Assembly: GCA_022493055.1 (NCBI GenBank)
Contig: CP092781.1
Location: 2,604,001-2,668,000, forward strand
Reading direction: 5' to 3'
DNA length: 64,000 nt
DNA from: Staphylococcus roterodami
Lineage (GTDB): Bacteria; Bacillota; Bacilli; Staphylococcales; Staphylococcaceae
Numbering within the stretch: the first letter of the stretch is position 1; every line of letters starts with the position of its first letter. Position numbers and translations under genes: made by a program. The notes under the pieces were generated by a model. That model ran no database searches. It worked only from the letters and a program-made list of their open reading frames with translations, and was not told the origin of the DNA. Shown piece by piece: positions 1 through 8,841 of the stretch.

Positions 1-33
1 ATAAAAATTCCAACCAGATTGAGGATGACATTT

Positions 34-1446
34 ATGACTAAATTTCAATATAAAAAAATAATTGATGATATTATTAGTAAAATTAACAACGGTAGTTTAT
101 CTCCGGGGGATAAATTATACTCGCAAAGAAAATTAGCTAAGTACTATAATGTAAATAAATCAACAGTTATACAAGCTTTAGATATTCTAAAAAGCTATGG
201 CATCTTAGATACAATTGAAAAAAAAGGTGTTTATGTATCCCAGTATAAATGGAATTCTTATATTACCAATAATATTCATTGGCAAGATTATATAGGCAAT
301 AGCTTTTCTAAAAATAACCAATATTATATTCAAAAAATTAATGAAATAGAATTTAATCCTGATATCATCCGATTAGGTACTGGAGAACTATCTCCAAAAC
401 TAATTCCAAACCATATATTTAAAAAAATATTAACTAATGATATTGAAGAAGCTTTACAAACTAACTATGAAGAACCAAAAGGAAATCTAAAGTTAAGGAT
501 AGAAATAGTAAAATATATGAAGCGAAGAGGAGTTGATTGTAATATCAATAATATATGTATTACATCCGGTGCTGTGCAAGGTTTAAAATTAATTGCAGAC
601 GGACTGTTAATTCCACAATCTAAAATTATAATTGAAACACCTTCATACATTAATTCCATACGTACTTGGCATAATATCAGAGCAAAAATTATTCCTTTGT
701 CCATCAATTACATCAAACATAATATTAACAATATCTTTAAATTAAATAGTGATTATAGGCACAGTATTTTTTACTGTATACCAACACTGCATAACCCTAC
801 TCAAAATACTTATAGTAAAGAAGAGAAACAAAAAATTATAGATCAATGTCATAAAGAAGGTATTCCGATTGTGGAAGATAGTATATACTCTGATTTATGG
901 TTCAGTCCTAACCAACAAATTTCTATGAAAGCTTTAAAAAATAGTGATAATGTTTTATATTTAGGTAGTTTATCTAAAACTGTAAGTCCCGGTCTACGTA
1001 TTGGTTGGATTATAGCAGACGAAAAAGTAATTCATCATTTAGCCGATTTAAAAATGCAAAATGATTACGGTGCAAGTTCTATATCACAGCATATTGCCAC
1101 AACGTGGTTAAGTAATTATCATGAAGATCATTTATATAAATTAAAGATCGAACTAAAATTACGAAAATCTATTTTTATAAAGTCATTAAAGAAACATCTA
1201 TCTAAGTTTGGATATTGGAATGAACCCCAAGGCTCATTTTATATCTGGTTTAAGCTATCTGTTCCAGTAAATATAAAGCTCTTATTTAACGAAGCAATAA
1301 AAGAAAATATACTAATACACCCAGGAGAAATATATGACATTAACTCTAAAAGCTATATTCGCTTTTCATACTCATATATCAACAAGGAAGAAATTGACCA
1401 AAGCTTAAAAAAATTAAGTGAAATTATAAATAGAATACGAACTTAG
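34..1446 (+). CDS. MocR/GntR-type transcriptional regulator with aminotransferase-like domain
   Basis: Predicted DNA-binding regulator of the MocR subfamily, about 470 aa. Residues 1-70 form a GntR winged helix-turn-helix (key stretch SQRKLAKYYNVNKSTVIQAL). After a linker comes a fold-type I aminotransferase domain with the HNPTQ substrate/cofactor motif near residue 253 and the PLP lysine at about K315 (SLSKTVSPGLRIGW). Family members use PLP or an amino-acid adduct as effector, and the enzyme fold is usually regulatory rather than catalytic. I start at ATG 34 because GAGG at 21-24 lies 9 nt upstream; a TTG at 19 and an ATG at 25 are alternatives without ribosome sites. S. aureus NorG belongs to the same family, but I cannot assign this copy to NorG. 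No PLP-synthesis or GABA gene is adjacent, so the target is unknown. Confidence 0.85.
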   Translation: MTKFQYKKIIDDIISKINNGSLSPGDKLYSQRKLAKYYNVNKSTVIQALDILKSYGILDTIEKKGVYVSQYKWNSYITNNIHWQDYIGNSFSKNNQYYIQKINEIEFNPDIIRLGTGELSPKLIPNHIFKKILTNDIEEALQTNYEEPKGNLKLRIEIVKYMKRRGVDCNINNICITSGAVQGLKLIADGLLIPQSKIIIETPSYINSIRTWHNIRAKIIPLSINYIKHNINNIFKLNSDYRHSIFYCIPTLHNPTQNTYSKEEKQKIIDQCHKEGIPIVEDSIYSDLWFSPNQQISMKALKNSDNVLYLGSLSKTVSPGLRIGWIIADEKVIHHLADLKMQNDYGASSISQHIATTWLSNYHEDHLYKLKIELKLRKSIFIKSLKKHLSKFGYWNEPQGSFYIWFKLSVPVNIKLLFNEAIKENILIHPGEIYDINSKSYIRFSYSYINKEEIDQSLKKLSEIINRIRT

Positions 1447-1665
1447 TTAACATTTATAATTCGTTATTTAATTCATTTTATACTTGCGTGTTATAATATT
1501 AAGCACAATACGCATTACATTTCATTAAAAACCTAAAATGCATTTTGTTATAAGATATTGGGATATTATACACATTTACAAATATTGACAATATGGTCTA
1601 TATCATCAAATATTATTTCATTGTATGAATATAGAAGTTTTATTAAAAGATAATAATGAGTACTA

Positions 1666-1714
1666 TTAAAAAGGAATTTCCAAAAAATGTTTTGCTTGGA
1701 AATTCCCTTTTTAA
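1666..1714 (+). terminator. Rho-independent terminator
   Basis: Long hairpin with arms TTAAAAAGGAATTTCCAA and TTGGAAATTCC(C)TTTTTAA (one bulged C). The 3' arm is itself T-rich. It lies about 220 bp after the MocR gene. Confidence 0.75.
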
Positions 1715-2131
1715 ATTTTTATGTGACGAATTGTTGCACTTAATTTGGCAATCTAAAACTCAAGAAAATATTCAGTCACACAACCTATCTTACTTATTAC
1801 TTATTTAATTCCGCAAACCCATTTCACAAATCCCCACCTATCATACAAACTATCATTTTAAATAAGCAGAATATATCCTGTCTTCCACACAAATTGTTTT
1901 CATCACTTTAATATGCCTACTATCCAAAAAAGTCACTCATAACAAATTGCGCATTTTATTAAATTTAGCAATGCCATTTGCATACTTTAAAAATGCTCAT
2001 ATTTGTATTAACTTTTTATATTATTAAAGTTTTTTAAATCTATATTTTAATAACTCTTGCCTTGTGATAAAATTAATTTTATATACAAAATTAGAAGATT
2101 CAGATTATTTAATTGTAAAGGAGATAGTGAT
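1715..2131. other. AT-rich intergenic region
   Basis: No open frame with a ribosome site is visible. It presumably holds the promoter of the following ABC genes. A 14-bp AT-only palindrome, TAAAATTAATTTTA, lies at about 2068-2081 but may be chance in such AT-rich DNA. Confidence 0.5.
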
Positions 2132-2827
2132 ATGGATGTTGTAACAGTCGAACATTTAACAAAGAAGATAGGAAATAAAACGATTCTTGAAGATATATCC
2201 TTAACGTTAAAACGTGGACACATTGTAGGTCTTGTTGGAGCGAATGGTGCAGGAAAAACAACTTTAATGAAAGTTATATTAGGTTACTCTAGTTTCCAAA
2301 GCGGGAATTTCAATGTTATTAAAAACCAGGACAGCAAAAGCAATATCGGTGCATTGATTGAAAATCCAGGAATATATCCTTTTATGTCTGGATATGAAAA
2401 CTTGAAGTTATTTAACGAATCAAAAAACACTCAAGATATCGATAAAATTGTCTCACAACTTAATATGGATGAATACATTCATAAAAAAGCTAAAACGTAT
2501 TCTCTTGGTATGAAACAAAAATTAGGAATTGCTATAGCATTTTTAAATGATCCTCAATTTGTTATCTTAGATGAACCAATGAACGGCTTAGATCCAAAAG
2601 CTGTGCGAGATGTACGTGAATTGATTGTCCAAAAAGCGCAAGAAGGTGTTACTTTCTTAATTTCGAGTCATATTTTAAGTGAATTGGTTAAAATTACAAA
2701 CTCTATCCTTATTATCAACAAAGGTAAAATTGTAACAGAAACATCGGAAGAAGAACTTAAACAATTTAAAGATAATGATTTAGAAAATGTATTACTAGAC
2801 ATCATAGAAAGGGAGGACCAAGCATAA
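2132..2827 (+). CDS. ABC transporter ATP-binding protein (ABC-2/BcrA type)
   Basis: ATPase subunit, about 231 aa, of a two-component ABC-2 transporter. Walker A GANGAGKTT is at about residues 36-44, followed by signature SLGMKQK, Walker B VILDEPMNGLDP and switch histidine ISSHIL. I choose ATG 2132 because AAAGGAG sits about 9 nt upstream; the open frame reaches back to 2057 but those codons lack a ribosome site. The permease gene starts 1 nt after the stop, so the two form one complex. This family (BcrA, lantibiotic immunity, NatA) exports peptides, antibiotics or ions. No regulator, kinase or bacteriocin gene is beside it, so the substrate cannot be named. Confidence 0.88.
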   Translation: MDVVTVEHLTKKIGNKTILEDISLTLKRGHIVGLVGANGAGKTTLMKVILGYSSFQSGNFNVIKNQDSKSNIGALIENPGIYPFMSGYENLKLFNESKNTQDIDKIVSQLNMDEYIHKKAKTYSLGMKQKLGIAIAFLNDPQFVILDEPMNGLDPKAVRDVRELIVQKAQEGVTFLISSHILSELVKITNSILIINKGKIVTETSEEELKQFKDNDLENVLLDIIEREDQA

Positions 2828-2828
2828 A

Positions 2829-3593
2829 ATGGGAACTTTAATTAAACAAGAATGTTTCAAATTATATAAGAAGAAATCAACTTTTATCGCACCTATTGTC
2901 TTTATTCTACTAATGGTTGCTCAAGGTTATATTGCTACGAAATACAATATCACGCCAAAGGAAAATTTCACATCTGGTTTTAATGGACTTGCATGGTTTT
3001 CATTTTTATTAATTATTCAAGCAAGTACAATTATTTCAATGGAATTTCATTACGGAACGATTAAAAATTTACTTTATCGTGAATATTCAAGAACAACTAT
3101 GATTATTAGCAAAATCATCACATTATTTATTATTTCTTTAATTTATTTTGCTATTACAATTATCGCTTCAATTGGTATTGGGCCTTTATTCTTTAATGAT
3201 TTAAATATATTTGAAAGTAGCGGGAATCAATTATCTTTATTTAATCAATTATTATTAGTTAGTTTAGGCACATTTGTTGGCGTTTGGTTAGTTTTAAGCT
3301 TAACGTTACTATTATCATGCGCAACAAATTCAACGGGCGTAGCCATTGCAGTAGGTATTGTTTTTTATTTTGCAAGTACTATATTAGCAGTAGTTCAAAC
3401 GACACTTTTAGAAAAAATTGAATGGCTAAAGTGGAACCCTATTAATATGATGAATATTATGATTCAAACAGTTGAAAAAGGTTTTAGTAAGTCGACGAAA
3501 TTAGAACTTCATGAATTGTTTATTGGTAATATTGCTTATATTTCTATTTTCTTAATCCTTGTAGTATTTATTTTCAAGAAGAAAAATGTATAG
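2829..3593 (+). CDS. ABC-2 type permease subunit
   Basis: Integral membrane subunit of 254 aa with about six predicted helices, including FIAPIVFILLMVAQGYIA near residue 20 and a final segment IAYISIFLILVVFIF just before the basic end KKKNV. Topology and size fit ABC-2 permeases of the BcrB/MutE/SpaE immunity group. It starts 1 nt after the ATPase stop, with GGGAGG inside the ATPase 3' end as ribosome site. Together they would form a dimeric exporter. The substrate is unknown; antimicrobial peptide protection is a family-based guess. A strong terminator closes the two-gene unit. Confidence 0.85.
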   Translation: MGTLIKQECFKLYKKKSTFIAPIVFILLMVAQGYIATKYNITPKENFTSGFNGLAWFSFLLIIQASTIISMEFHYGTIKNLLYREYSRTTMIISKIITLFIISLIYFAITIIASIGIGPLFFNDLNIFESSGNQLSLFNQLLLVSLGTFVGVWLVLSLTLLLSCATNSTGVAIAVGIVFYFASTILAVVQTTLLEKIEWLKWNPINMMNIMIQTVEKGFSKSTKLELHELFIGNIAYISIFLILVVFIFKKKNV

Positions 3594-3655
3594 TAACTTA
3601 AAGTATTAGATGTCTAAACAGACACATATTCCAGCGTATTCCAAAATCATTTTCA

Positions 3656-3690
3656 AATCCCTTCACCAAAATAATGGTGCGGGGATTTTT
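3656..3690 (+). terminator. Terminator of the ABC gene pair
   Basis: Arms AATCCCTTCACCA and TGGTGCGGGGATT pair with one mismatch and one wobble, followed by a T run. Confidence 0.85.
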
Positions 3691-3892
3691 TTCATCCAAA
3701 TTTTGGCAATTTCACATTTTACATATCGTAATTTTTTAGGAAACTTGTGATTATAACAAATCCCTCCTCTCATTTTTAAAATAAATATATCACTTCCCCA
3801 CTTTTACTTAACTAAACTGCAACGGCTCCTAATACTAAAATTCTCAAAATCCTGCCCTCTATTTTTATCAATTTAAGCATACTTATTGAAAA

Positions 3893-3935
3893 ATGTTAAC
3901 GTTTTCTTGATAATCATTGTAAGCGCATTTATTTT
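3893..3935 (+). promoter_or_regulatory. fbp promoter with two cre-like (CcpA) sites
   Basis: A -35 TTGATA (3907-3912) and a -10 TATTTT (3930-3935) are 17 bp apart. Two 15-mers each match the cre consensus WTGNAANCGNWNNCW with one mismatch: ATGTTAACGTTTTCT (3893-3907), touching the -35, and TTGTAAGCGCATTTA (3917-3931), between the two boxes. One-mismatch sites are common by chance, but two placed on the promoter of a gluconeogenic gene fit CcpA repression by glucose. Confidence 0.6.
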
Positions 3936-3975
3936 ATAAACTATCGTTTGAAATATACTACAGGAGTGACACGTA

Positions 3976-5940
3976 ATGACTCAAATTACTGAAAAAGAAT
4001 TAAAAAAGAAGTATTTAGATTTACTATCTCAAAATTTTGATACTCCAGAAAAACTTGCAACTGAAATTATCAATTTAGAATCAATTTTAGAATTACCTAA
4101 AGGTACGGAACATTTCGTCAGCGATTTACATGGTGAATATGAAGCTTTCCAACACGTATTACGTAATGGTTCTGGGAACGTGCGAGCGAAAATCAATGAT
4201 ATTTTCAAAGAGAGACTTTCAACTAAGGAGCTTAATGACTTAACTGCTCTTGTCTACTATCCAGAAGACAAATTAAAATTGATTAAAAGTGATTTCCAAA
4301 GTTGCGGTCAACTTAATGTCTGGTATATCACAACAATAGAACATTTAATTGAGTTGATTAAATATTGTTCTTCAAAATATACGCGTTCAAAACTGCGTAA
4401 AGCATTGCCAAAGCAATACGTTTATATTATTGAGGAACTACTGTATAAAAGTAATGAATATCAAAATAAAAAATCATATTACGAAACACTTGTTAATCAA
4501 GTAATTGAACTTAAACAGGCAGATGATTTAATTATAGGGCTTGCTTATTCTGTACAACGCTTAGTCGTCGATCATTTACACGTTGTCGGTGATATTTATG
4601 ATCGTGGACCACAACCAGATAAAATTATGGATACACTGATTAATTATCATTCCCTAGATATTCAATGGGGTAATCATGATGTGCTTTGGGTTGGAGCCTA
4701 TGCTGGGTCAAAAGTATGCTTAGCAAACTTACTTCGAATTTGTGCACGTTATGATAATTTAGATATTATCGAAGACGCTTATGGCATTAATTTAAGACCA
4801 CTGCTTACTTTAGCTGAAAAATACTATGACGCAGATAATCCTGCTTTTAAACCTAAAAAAAGACCTGACAAACATGAACGTTTAACTCAACGTGAAGAAA
4901 GTCAAATTACTAAAATTCATCAAGCTATTGCGATGATTCAATTCAAATTAGAAATACCAATTATTAAACGTCGTCCAAATTTCGAAATGGAAGAACGTCT
5001 TGTGCTTGAAAAGGTTAATTATGATACAAATGAAATTACAGTTTATGGTAATACATACCCGTTGAAAGACACATGTTTCCAAACTATCAATCGTGATAAT
5101 CCAGCAGAATTACTACCTGAAGAAGAAGAAGTCATGAATAAACTATTATTGTCATTCCAACAATCTGAAAAATTACGTCGTCATATGTCTTTCTTGATGC
5201 GTAAAGGTTCTCTTTACTTACCATATAATGGCAATTTACTCATTCATGGTTGTATTCCAGTTGATGAAAATGGTGAGATGGAATCATTTGAAATTGATGG
5301 TCATACTTACAGCGGCCAAGAATTATTAGATGTGTTTGAGTGTCATGTCCGTAAATCATTTGATGAAAAAGAAAATACTGATGACTTATCGACGGATTTA
5401 GTTTGGTATTTATGGACTGGGAAATATTCGTCATTATTTGGTAAACGTGCCATGACAACGTTTGAGCGATACTTCATTGCAGATAAAGCTTCTCATAAAG
5501 AAGAAAAAAATCCATACTATCATCTACGTGAAGATGTGAATATGGTACGTAAAATGCTCAGTGATTTTGGATTAAATGCAGATGAAGGTCGTATTATTAA
5601 TGGTCACACACCAGTGAAAGAAATCAATGGCGAAGATCCTATCAAAGCTGATGGAAAGATGCTTGTCATTGATGGTGGCTTTTCAAAAGCTTATCAGTCA
5701 ACAACTGGCATTGCAGGATATACACTATTGTATAATTCATTCGGTATGCAACTCGTTGCTCACCAACAATTTAACGCTAAAGAAAAAATACTTTCCGAAG
5801 GTATCGATGAACTTTCTATAAAGCGCGTCGTAGATAAAGAATTACAACGTAAGAAGATTCGTGATACCAATATTGGTAAAGATCTTCAAGCTCAAATAGA
5901 TATTTTGAAAATGTTAATGCATGATCGTTACTTAGACTAA
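3976..5940 (+). CDS. fbp: Fructose-1,6-bisphosphatase, class III
   Basis: Cytoplasmic enzyme that hydrolyses fructose-1,6-bisphosphate to fructose-6-phosphate, the committed step of gluconeogenesis. The 654-aa length is typical of the Firmicutes class III enzyme and roughly double that of class I enzymes. Metallophosphatase metal ligands are visible in order: [11 protein letters not shown] near residue 48, [12 protein letters not shown] in the middle, [10 protein letters not shown] just after, and INGHTPV near the C-terminus. ATG 3976 follows AGGAG (3962-3966) at 9 nt. It stands alone in its transcription unit. The overlapping cre-like sites suggest it is switched off when glucose is present. 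Confidence 0.95.
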   Translation: MTQITEKELKKKYLDLLSQNFDTPEKLATEIINLESILELPKGTEHFVSDLHGEYEAFQHVLRNGSGNVRAKINDIFKERLSTKELNDLTALVYYPEDKLKLIKSDFQSCGQLNVWYITTIEHLIELIKYCSSKYTRSKLRKALPKQYVYIIEELLYKSNEYQNKKSYYETLVNQVIELKQADDLIIGLAYSVQRLVVDHLHVVGDIYDRGPQPDKIMDTLINYHSLDIQWGNHDVLWVGAYAGSKVCLANLLRICARYDNLDIIEDAYGINLRPLLTLAEKYYDADNPAFKPKKRPDKHERLTQREESQITKIHQAIAMIQFKLEIPIIKRRPNFEMEERLVLEKVNYDTNEITVYGNTYPLKDTCFQTINRDNPAELLPEEEEVMNKLLLSFQQSEKLRRHMSFLMRKGSLYLPYNGNLLIHGCIPVDENGEMESFEIDGHTYSGQELLDVFECHVRKSFDEKENTDDLSTDLVWYLWTGKYSSLFGKRAMTTFERYFIADKASHKEEKNPYYHLREDVNMVRKMLSDFGLNADEGRIINGHTPVKEINGEDPIKADGKMLVIDGGFSKAYQSTTGIAGYTLLYNSFGMQLVAHQQFNAKEKILSEGIDELSIKRVVDKELQRKKIRDTNIGKDLQAQIDILKMLMHDRYLD

Positions 5941-6042
5941 AGACGATAATTTATTGCATGTATAGTGCACTGTTGTATTGTTGCAGTGTTTACGCATTGG
6001 CTATGCAAACGCGATGATAATAAATAGGTGACCTAGCTACAC

Positions 6043-6119
6043 CGAAAAAAACCCCCTCACTGCTCGCAATAGTGAGGGGATTGGTGTATCTATGCTAGTA
6101 CCTTGTTAACTGTATTATA
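6043..6119 (-). ncRNA. Candidate small RNA: minus-strand TATAAT plus intrinsic terminator
   Basis: Read on the minus strand, a perfect TATAAT (6114-6119) is followed about 40 nt later by a 9-bp GC-rich hairpin, CCCCTCACT/AGTGAGGGG (6053-6061 and 6071-6079), and then seven U residues (6050-6044). No minus-strand gene lies upstream, so the terminator would end an RNA of about 65 nt starting near 6107. The 5' arm carries the UCCCC-type motif often used by staphylococcal small RNAs. The -35 is weak (TTGCAT at 6139-6144, 19-bp spacer). Expression is inferred only. Confidence 0.4.
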
Positions 6120-6288
6120 ATATCTTTACAGCAAAAAAATGCAAAATCAACTAATAAACTAATAAAATAACCGACGCCCTCGCTTCTACTCCAATTTAAC
6201 AAAATACTATATTAGTACTATATTTTTCATTAACATGTATGTTACATTTTCTATATTACTTAAAATTACGAAGGGACATTTTTAAATC

Positions 6289-7368
6289 ATGCGTATCTTA
6301 AAAGAGTCCATTATTGTGGCATTTGCCTTTGTCGGTGTTGTCGTTGGTGCCGGCTTTGCTACTGGTCAAGAAATTTTCCAGTTTTTCACAAGTCATGGCG
6401 CGTATAGCATTTCAGGCATTATTGTGACAGGACTATTGATTACTTTAGGTGGAATGATTGTCATGCATACAGGTCATCATCTAAAGTCTAGAAATCATTC
6501 TGATTCAATTAACTATTTCTTATACCCCTCTATTGCAAGAGGTTTTGATATTATTTTGACAATGTTTATGTTATCTCTAGCTATTATTATGACTGCAGGT
6601 GGCGCGTCAACCATTCATCAAAGTTTCAACTTACCGTATTGGCTGAGCGCACTCATCTTAGTCGCCTTTATTTTAGCAACACTGTTTCTAAAATTCGATC
6701 GTTTAATTGCTGTGCTTGGTGGAGTTACCCCATTTTTAATTGCGATTGTCATTATGATTGCAGTGTACTATTTCACAACGAGTCATCTTGATTTTACTGC
6801 CACTAATAATGATGCTCAGATTCATAAGCAGAAATCATTATCACCTGGATGGTGGTTTGATGCAATTAACTATGCAAGCTTGCAAATTGCTGCTGCCTTC
6901 AGCTTCTTATCAGTCATGGGTAGCAAAGTTAAATATCGTGACTCAACCTTATACGGGGGCTTGATTGGTGGTTTAATCATTACATTTTTACTCATGATGA
7001 TTAACCTAGGTTTAATTTCTCAATTCGATAAAATTAAACACGTCGATTTACCTACATTAAAATTAGCGACACAAATGTCTCCGTCAATTGGTATTATTAT
7101 GTCTGTCATTATGATACTTGTTATCTACAATACTGTTGTTGGATTAATGTATGCATTTGCGTCACGTTTCAGCGTTCCATTTAGCAGACGTTACTTCATC
7201 ATTATTATTACAATGGCTGTTATCACTTATATTAGTACATTTATCGGTTTCATTTCATTAATTGGAAAAGTATTCCCTATCATGGGATTATTCGGTTTCA
7301 TCTTACTCATACCTGTAATCTATAAAGGGTTAATTAAGCGTATTACCAGCAAATCTCATATCGATTAA
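6289..7368 (+). CDS. YkvI-like integral membrane protein (LeuT-fold transporter family)
   Basis: Polytopic membrane protein of 359 aa with about ten predicted helices. The N-terminal segment AFAFVGVVVGAGFATGQEI has the unwound-helix Gly pattern (GAGFATGQE) of the YkvI family, distantly related to amino-acid transporters of the APC/LeuT superfamily. A ribosome site AAGGGA lies ahead of ATG 6289. No neighbouring metabolic gene hints at a substrate. Downstream, 40 bp after the stop, begins the IS200-type element, so the gene's own terminator may have been displaced. Transport of a branched-chain or other amino acid is only a family-level suggestion. Confidence 0.8.
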   Translation: MRILKESIIVAFAFVGVVVGAGFATGQEIFQFFTSHGAYSISGIIVTGLLITLGGMIVMHTGHHLKSRNHSDSINYFLYPSIARGFDIILTMFMLSLAIIMTAGGASTIHQSFNLPYWLSALILVAFILATLFLKFDRLIAVLGGVTPFLIAIVIMIAVYYFTTSHLDFTATNNDAQIHKQKSLSPGWWFDAINYASLQIAAAFSFLSVMGSKVKYRDSTLYGGLIGGLIITFLLMMINLGLISQFDKIKHVDLPTLKLATQMSPSIGIIMSVIMILVIYNTVVGLMYAFASRFSVPFSRRYFIIIITMAVITYISTFIGFISLIGKVFPIMGLFGFILLIPVIYKGLIKRITSKSHID

Positions 7369-7409
7369 AATATCTATACCATTGTAAAATTCAGTACAGC
7401 CCATCAAAA

Positions 7410-8155
7410 TCAATCAAAACCACCCGTGTGAACGGGTGGTTTGTTCTACGGCTATAAGCCTTCCTTACTGGCCAGCCCTAAAAGGGCACTGAAAAGTCAG
7501 CCAACTGCACTACTATTCCAGCAACCCTAAAGGGTTACTCTTTTTTCTTTCTTTTTCTATTTTTCTCTCCAGTGAAAGGATCTAAATATTCTTCCATTGA
7601 GATTTGGTCTGCAACGATATCCTCTTGTAATTGATTACGAATATAATTTTCAATTCCTTTTTTATTTCTACCTACTGTATCCACATAAAATCCTTTACAC
7701 CAAAATTTTCTATTTCCATATCTATACTTTAAGTTAGCATGTCTATCAAATATCATTAAACTACTTTTTCCTTTTAAATAGCCAACAAATGATGATACTC
7801 CAAGTTTGGGTGGTATACTAACTAACATATGGATATGATCTTTACATGCCTCTGCTTCAATTATCTCTACACCTTTTCTTTCACATAATTGACGCAATAT
7901 AATCCCTATATCTTTTTTTATTTTTCCATATATCACTTGTCTTCTGTATTTAGGTGCAAAGACAATATGATACTTACAATTCCATTTTGTATGTGCTAAA
8001 CTGTTTGTGTCAGATGACATTAAATAGCATCTCCTCGTGTTGATTATTTTGGTTGGCTGACCAATATTTATTCTAGCACGTAGAGATGCATTTTTTGTGA
8101 CAATGGTAGAACCTTTTCTGAACCATACGCATAGCGTATGGTTTTCTTTTCACAA
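7410..8155 (-). mobile_element. IS200/IS605-type insertion element, apparently intact
   Basis: About 745 bp around a single Y1 transposase. As in IS200 there are no inverted repeats. Instead each end has an imperfect-palindrome hairpin: the left end (upstream of the transposase) AACCATACGC/GCGTATGGTT at 8121-8143, and the right end AAACCACCCGT/ACGGGTGGTTT at 7417-7442. Further small hairpins lie inside the right end at about 7472-7540. Outer borders are approximate because such elements make no target duplication. The element abuts a long hairpin at 8162-8200. Confidence 0.8.
7535..8020 (-). CDS. tnpA: IS200-type Y1 (HUH) transposase
   Basis: Single-strand DNA transposase of 161 aa. The HUH metal-binding motif is H62-I-H64 (DHIHMLVSIP), and the nucleophile is most likely Y126 in the C-terminal helix (GIENYIRNQ). 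Length and motif order match IS200/IS608 TnpA, with both catalytic parts intact. A ribosome site GAGGAG lies 10 nt ahead of the ATG. A basic tail (KNRKRKKKE) ends the protein. No tnpB or omega-RNA gene accompanies it, so this is the solo tnpA (IS200) architecture. Confidence 0.92.
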   Translation of the reverse strand: MSSDTNSLAHTKWNCKYHIVFAPKYRRQVIYGKIKKDIGIILRQLCERKGVEIIEAEACKDHIHMLVSIPPKLGVSSFVGYLKGKSSLMIFDRHANLKYRYGNRKFWCKGFYVDTVGRNKKGIENYIRNQLQEDIVADQISMEEYLDPFTGEKNRKRKKKE

Positions 8156-8213
8156 AAAAATACGGACAGATGAAAAGTAAAAAATCTTTTCCATCTGTCC
8201 GCTTTATTATAGT
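8155..8213 (-). terminator. mhqD terminator hairpin, near copy of an ISL3 element end
   Basis: On the minus strand, immediately after the mhqD stop, comes a hairpin whose arms are CGGACAGATGGAAAAG and CTTTTCATCTGTCCG, followed by a T run (8161-8155). Over about 50 bp it is nearly identical to the transposase-proximal end of the ISL3 copy at 19985-20044. It probably terminates mhqRED. Confidence 0.8.
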
Positions 8214-8217
8214 ATCG

Positions 8218-8811
8218 TTATTTCTCTAGTATTTGTTGACCAGCCATTAATCCAGTTTCTGTAATTTCATGACCATTCACCCAAACTTCTTCGACTACTG
8301 CCCCACGTGTCTTAAACAAGTTAATGACTTGTTCACTTGCAGCTAATGGCACAATTGGATCATGTTTCCCCATAGAAAGCAACACACTTACATCTGATAA
8401 ATCCTTTGTTGACATTACTTCAACTGGGTATAATGGTGCATATAACAATGCTTTTTTAAATGGTGCTTCCGAACGCAACATTAAGTTAATCGCTATATTT
8501 GATCCATTTGAAAATCCAACAAGCACAGCTTTTTCAATATCAAAATCATAACGTTCAGCAGCTTCTTTAATGAACGCTAACAATTCTTGTCCACGAAATT
8601 CCAAATCTTCTTCATCATAAACACCTTCACCAAGACGTTTGAAATACCGGTTCATCCCATTTTCTGAAACTTGTCCTCTAATACTTAACAAGTGATAATT
8701 TTCATTCAATGCTTCGCCTAATGGCAATAAATCGAACTCATCGCCACCTGTACCATGCAACAATATTAGCGTTGGCGCACCTTTTTGTCCTTCACGAAAA
8801 ATATGTTCCAT
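8218..8811 (-). CDS. mhqD: MhqD-type phospholipase/carboxylesterase (alpha/beta hydrolase)
   Basis: Cytoplasmic serine esterase of about 197 aa. The catalytic triad is legible: nucleophile elbow GFSNG (S101), MGKHDP (D151) and NGHE (H181), with the oxyanion segment LLHGTGGDE near residue 18. In the mhqRED operon MhqD accompanies the ring-cleavage dioxygenase MhqE and the quinone-sensing repressor MhqR; its substrate is not firmly known. I start at ATG 8811 (GGAGG 7 nt upstream) rather than the GTG one codon earlier. It is the last gene, 30 bp after mhqE, and ends in the hairpin above. Confidence 0.88.
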   Translation of the reverse strand: MEHIFREGQKGAPTLILLHGTGGDEFDLLPLGEALNENYHLLSIRGQVSENGMNRYFKRLGEGVYDEEDLEFRGQELLAFIKEAAERYDFDIEKAVLVGFSNGSNIAINLMLRSEAPFKKALLYAPLYPVEVMSTKDLSDVSVLLSMGKHDPIVPLAASEQVINLFKTRGAVVEEVWVNGHEITETGLMAGQQILEK

Positions 8812-8841
8812 CACAAATCCTCCTCATTCCAATTAATCATG

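Noticed and set aside
34..1446. Naming the first gene norG
   Set aside because: It belongs to the same MocR/GntR family, but neighbours and sequence do not let me tell it apart from other members.
6052..6080. The GC-rich hairpin as the terminator of fbp on the plus strand
   Set aside because: No T run follows on the plus strand; the T run is on the minus strand side, so polarity points to a minus-strand RNA.
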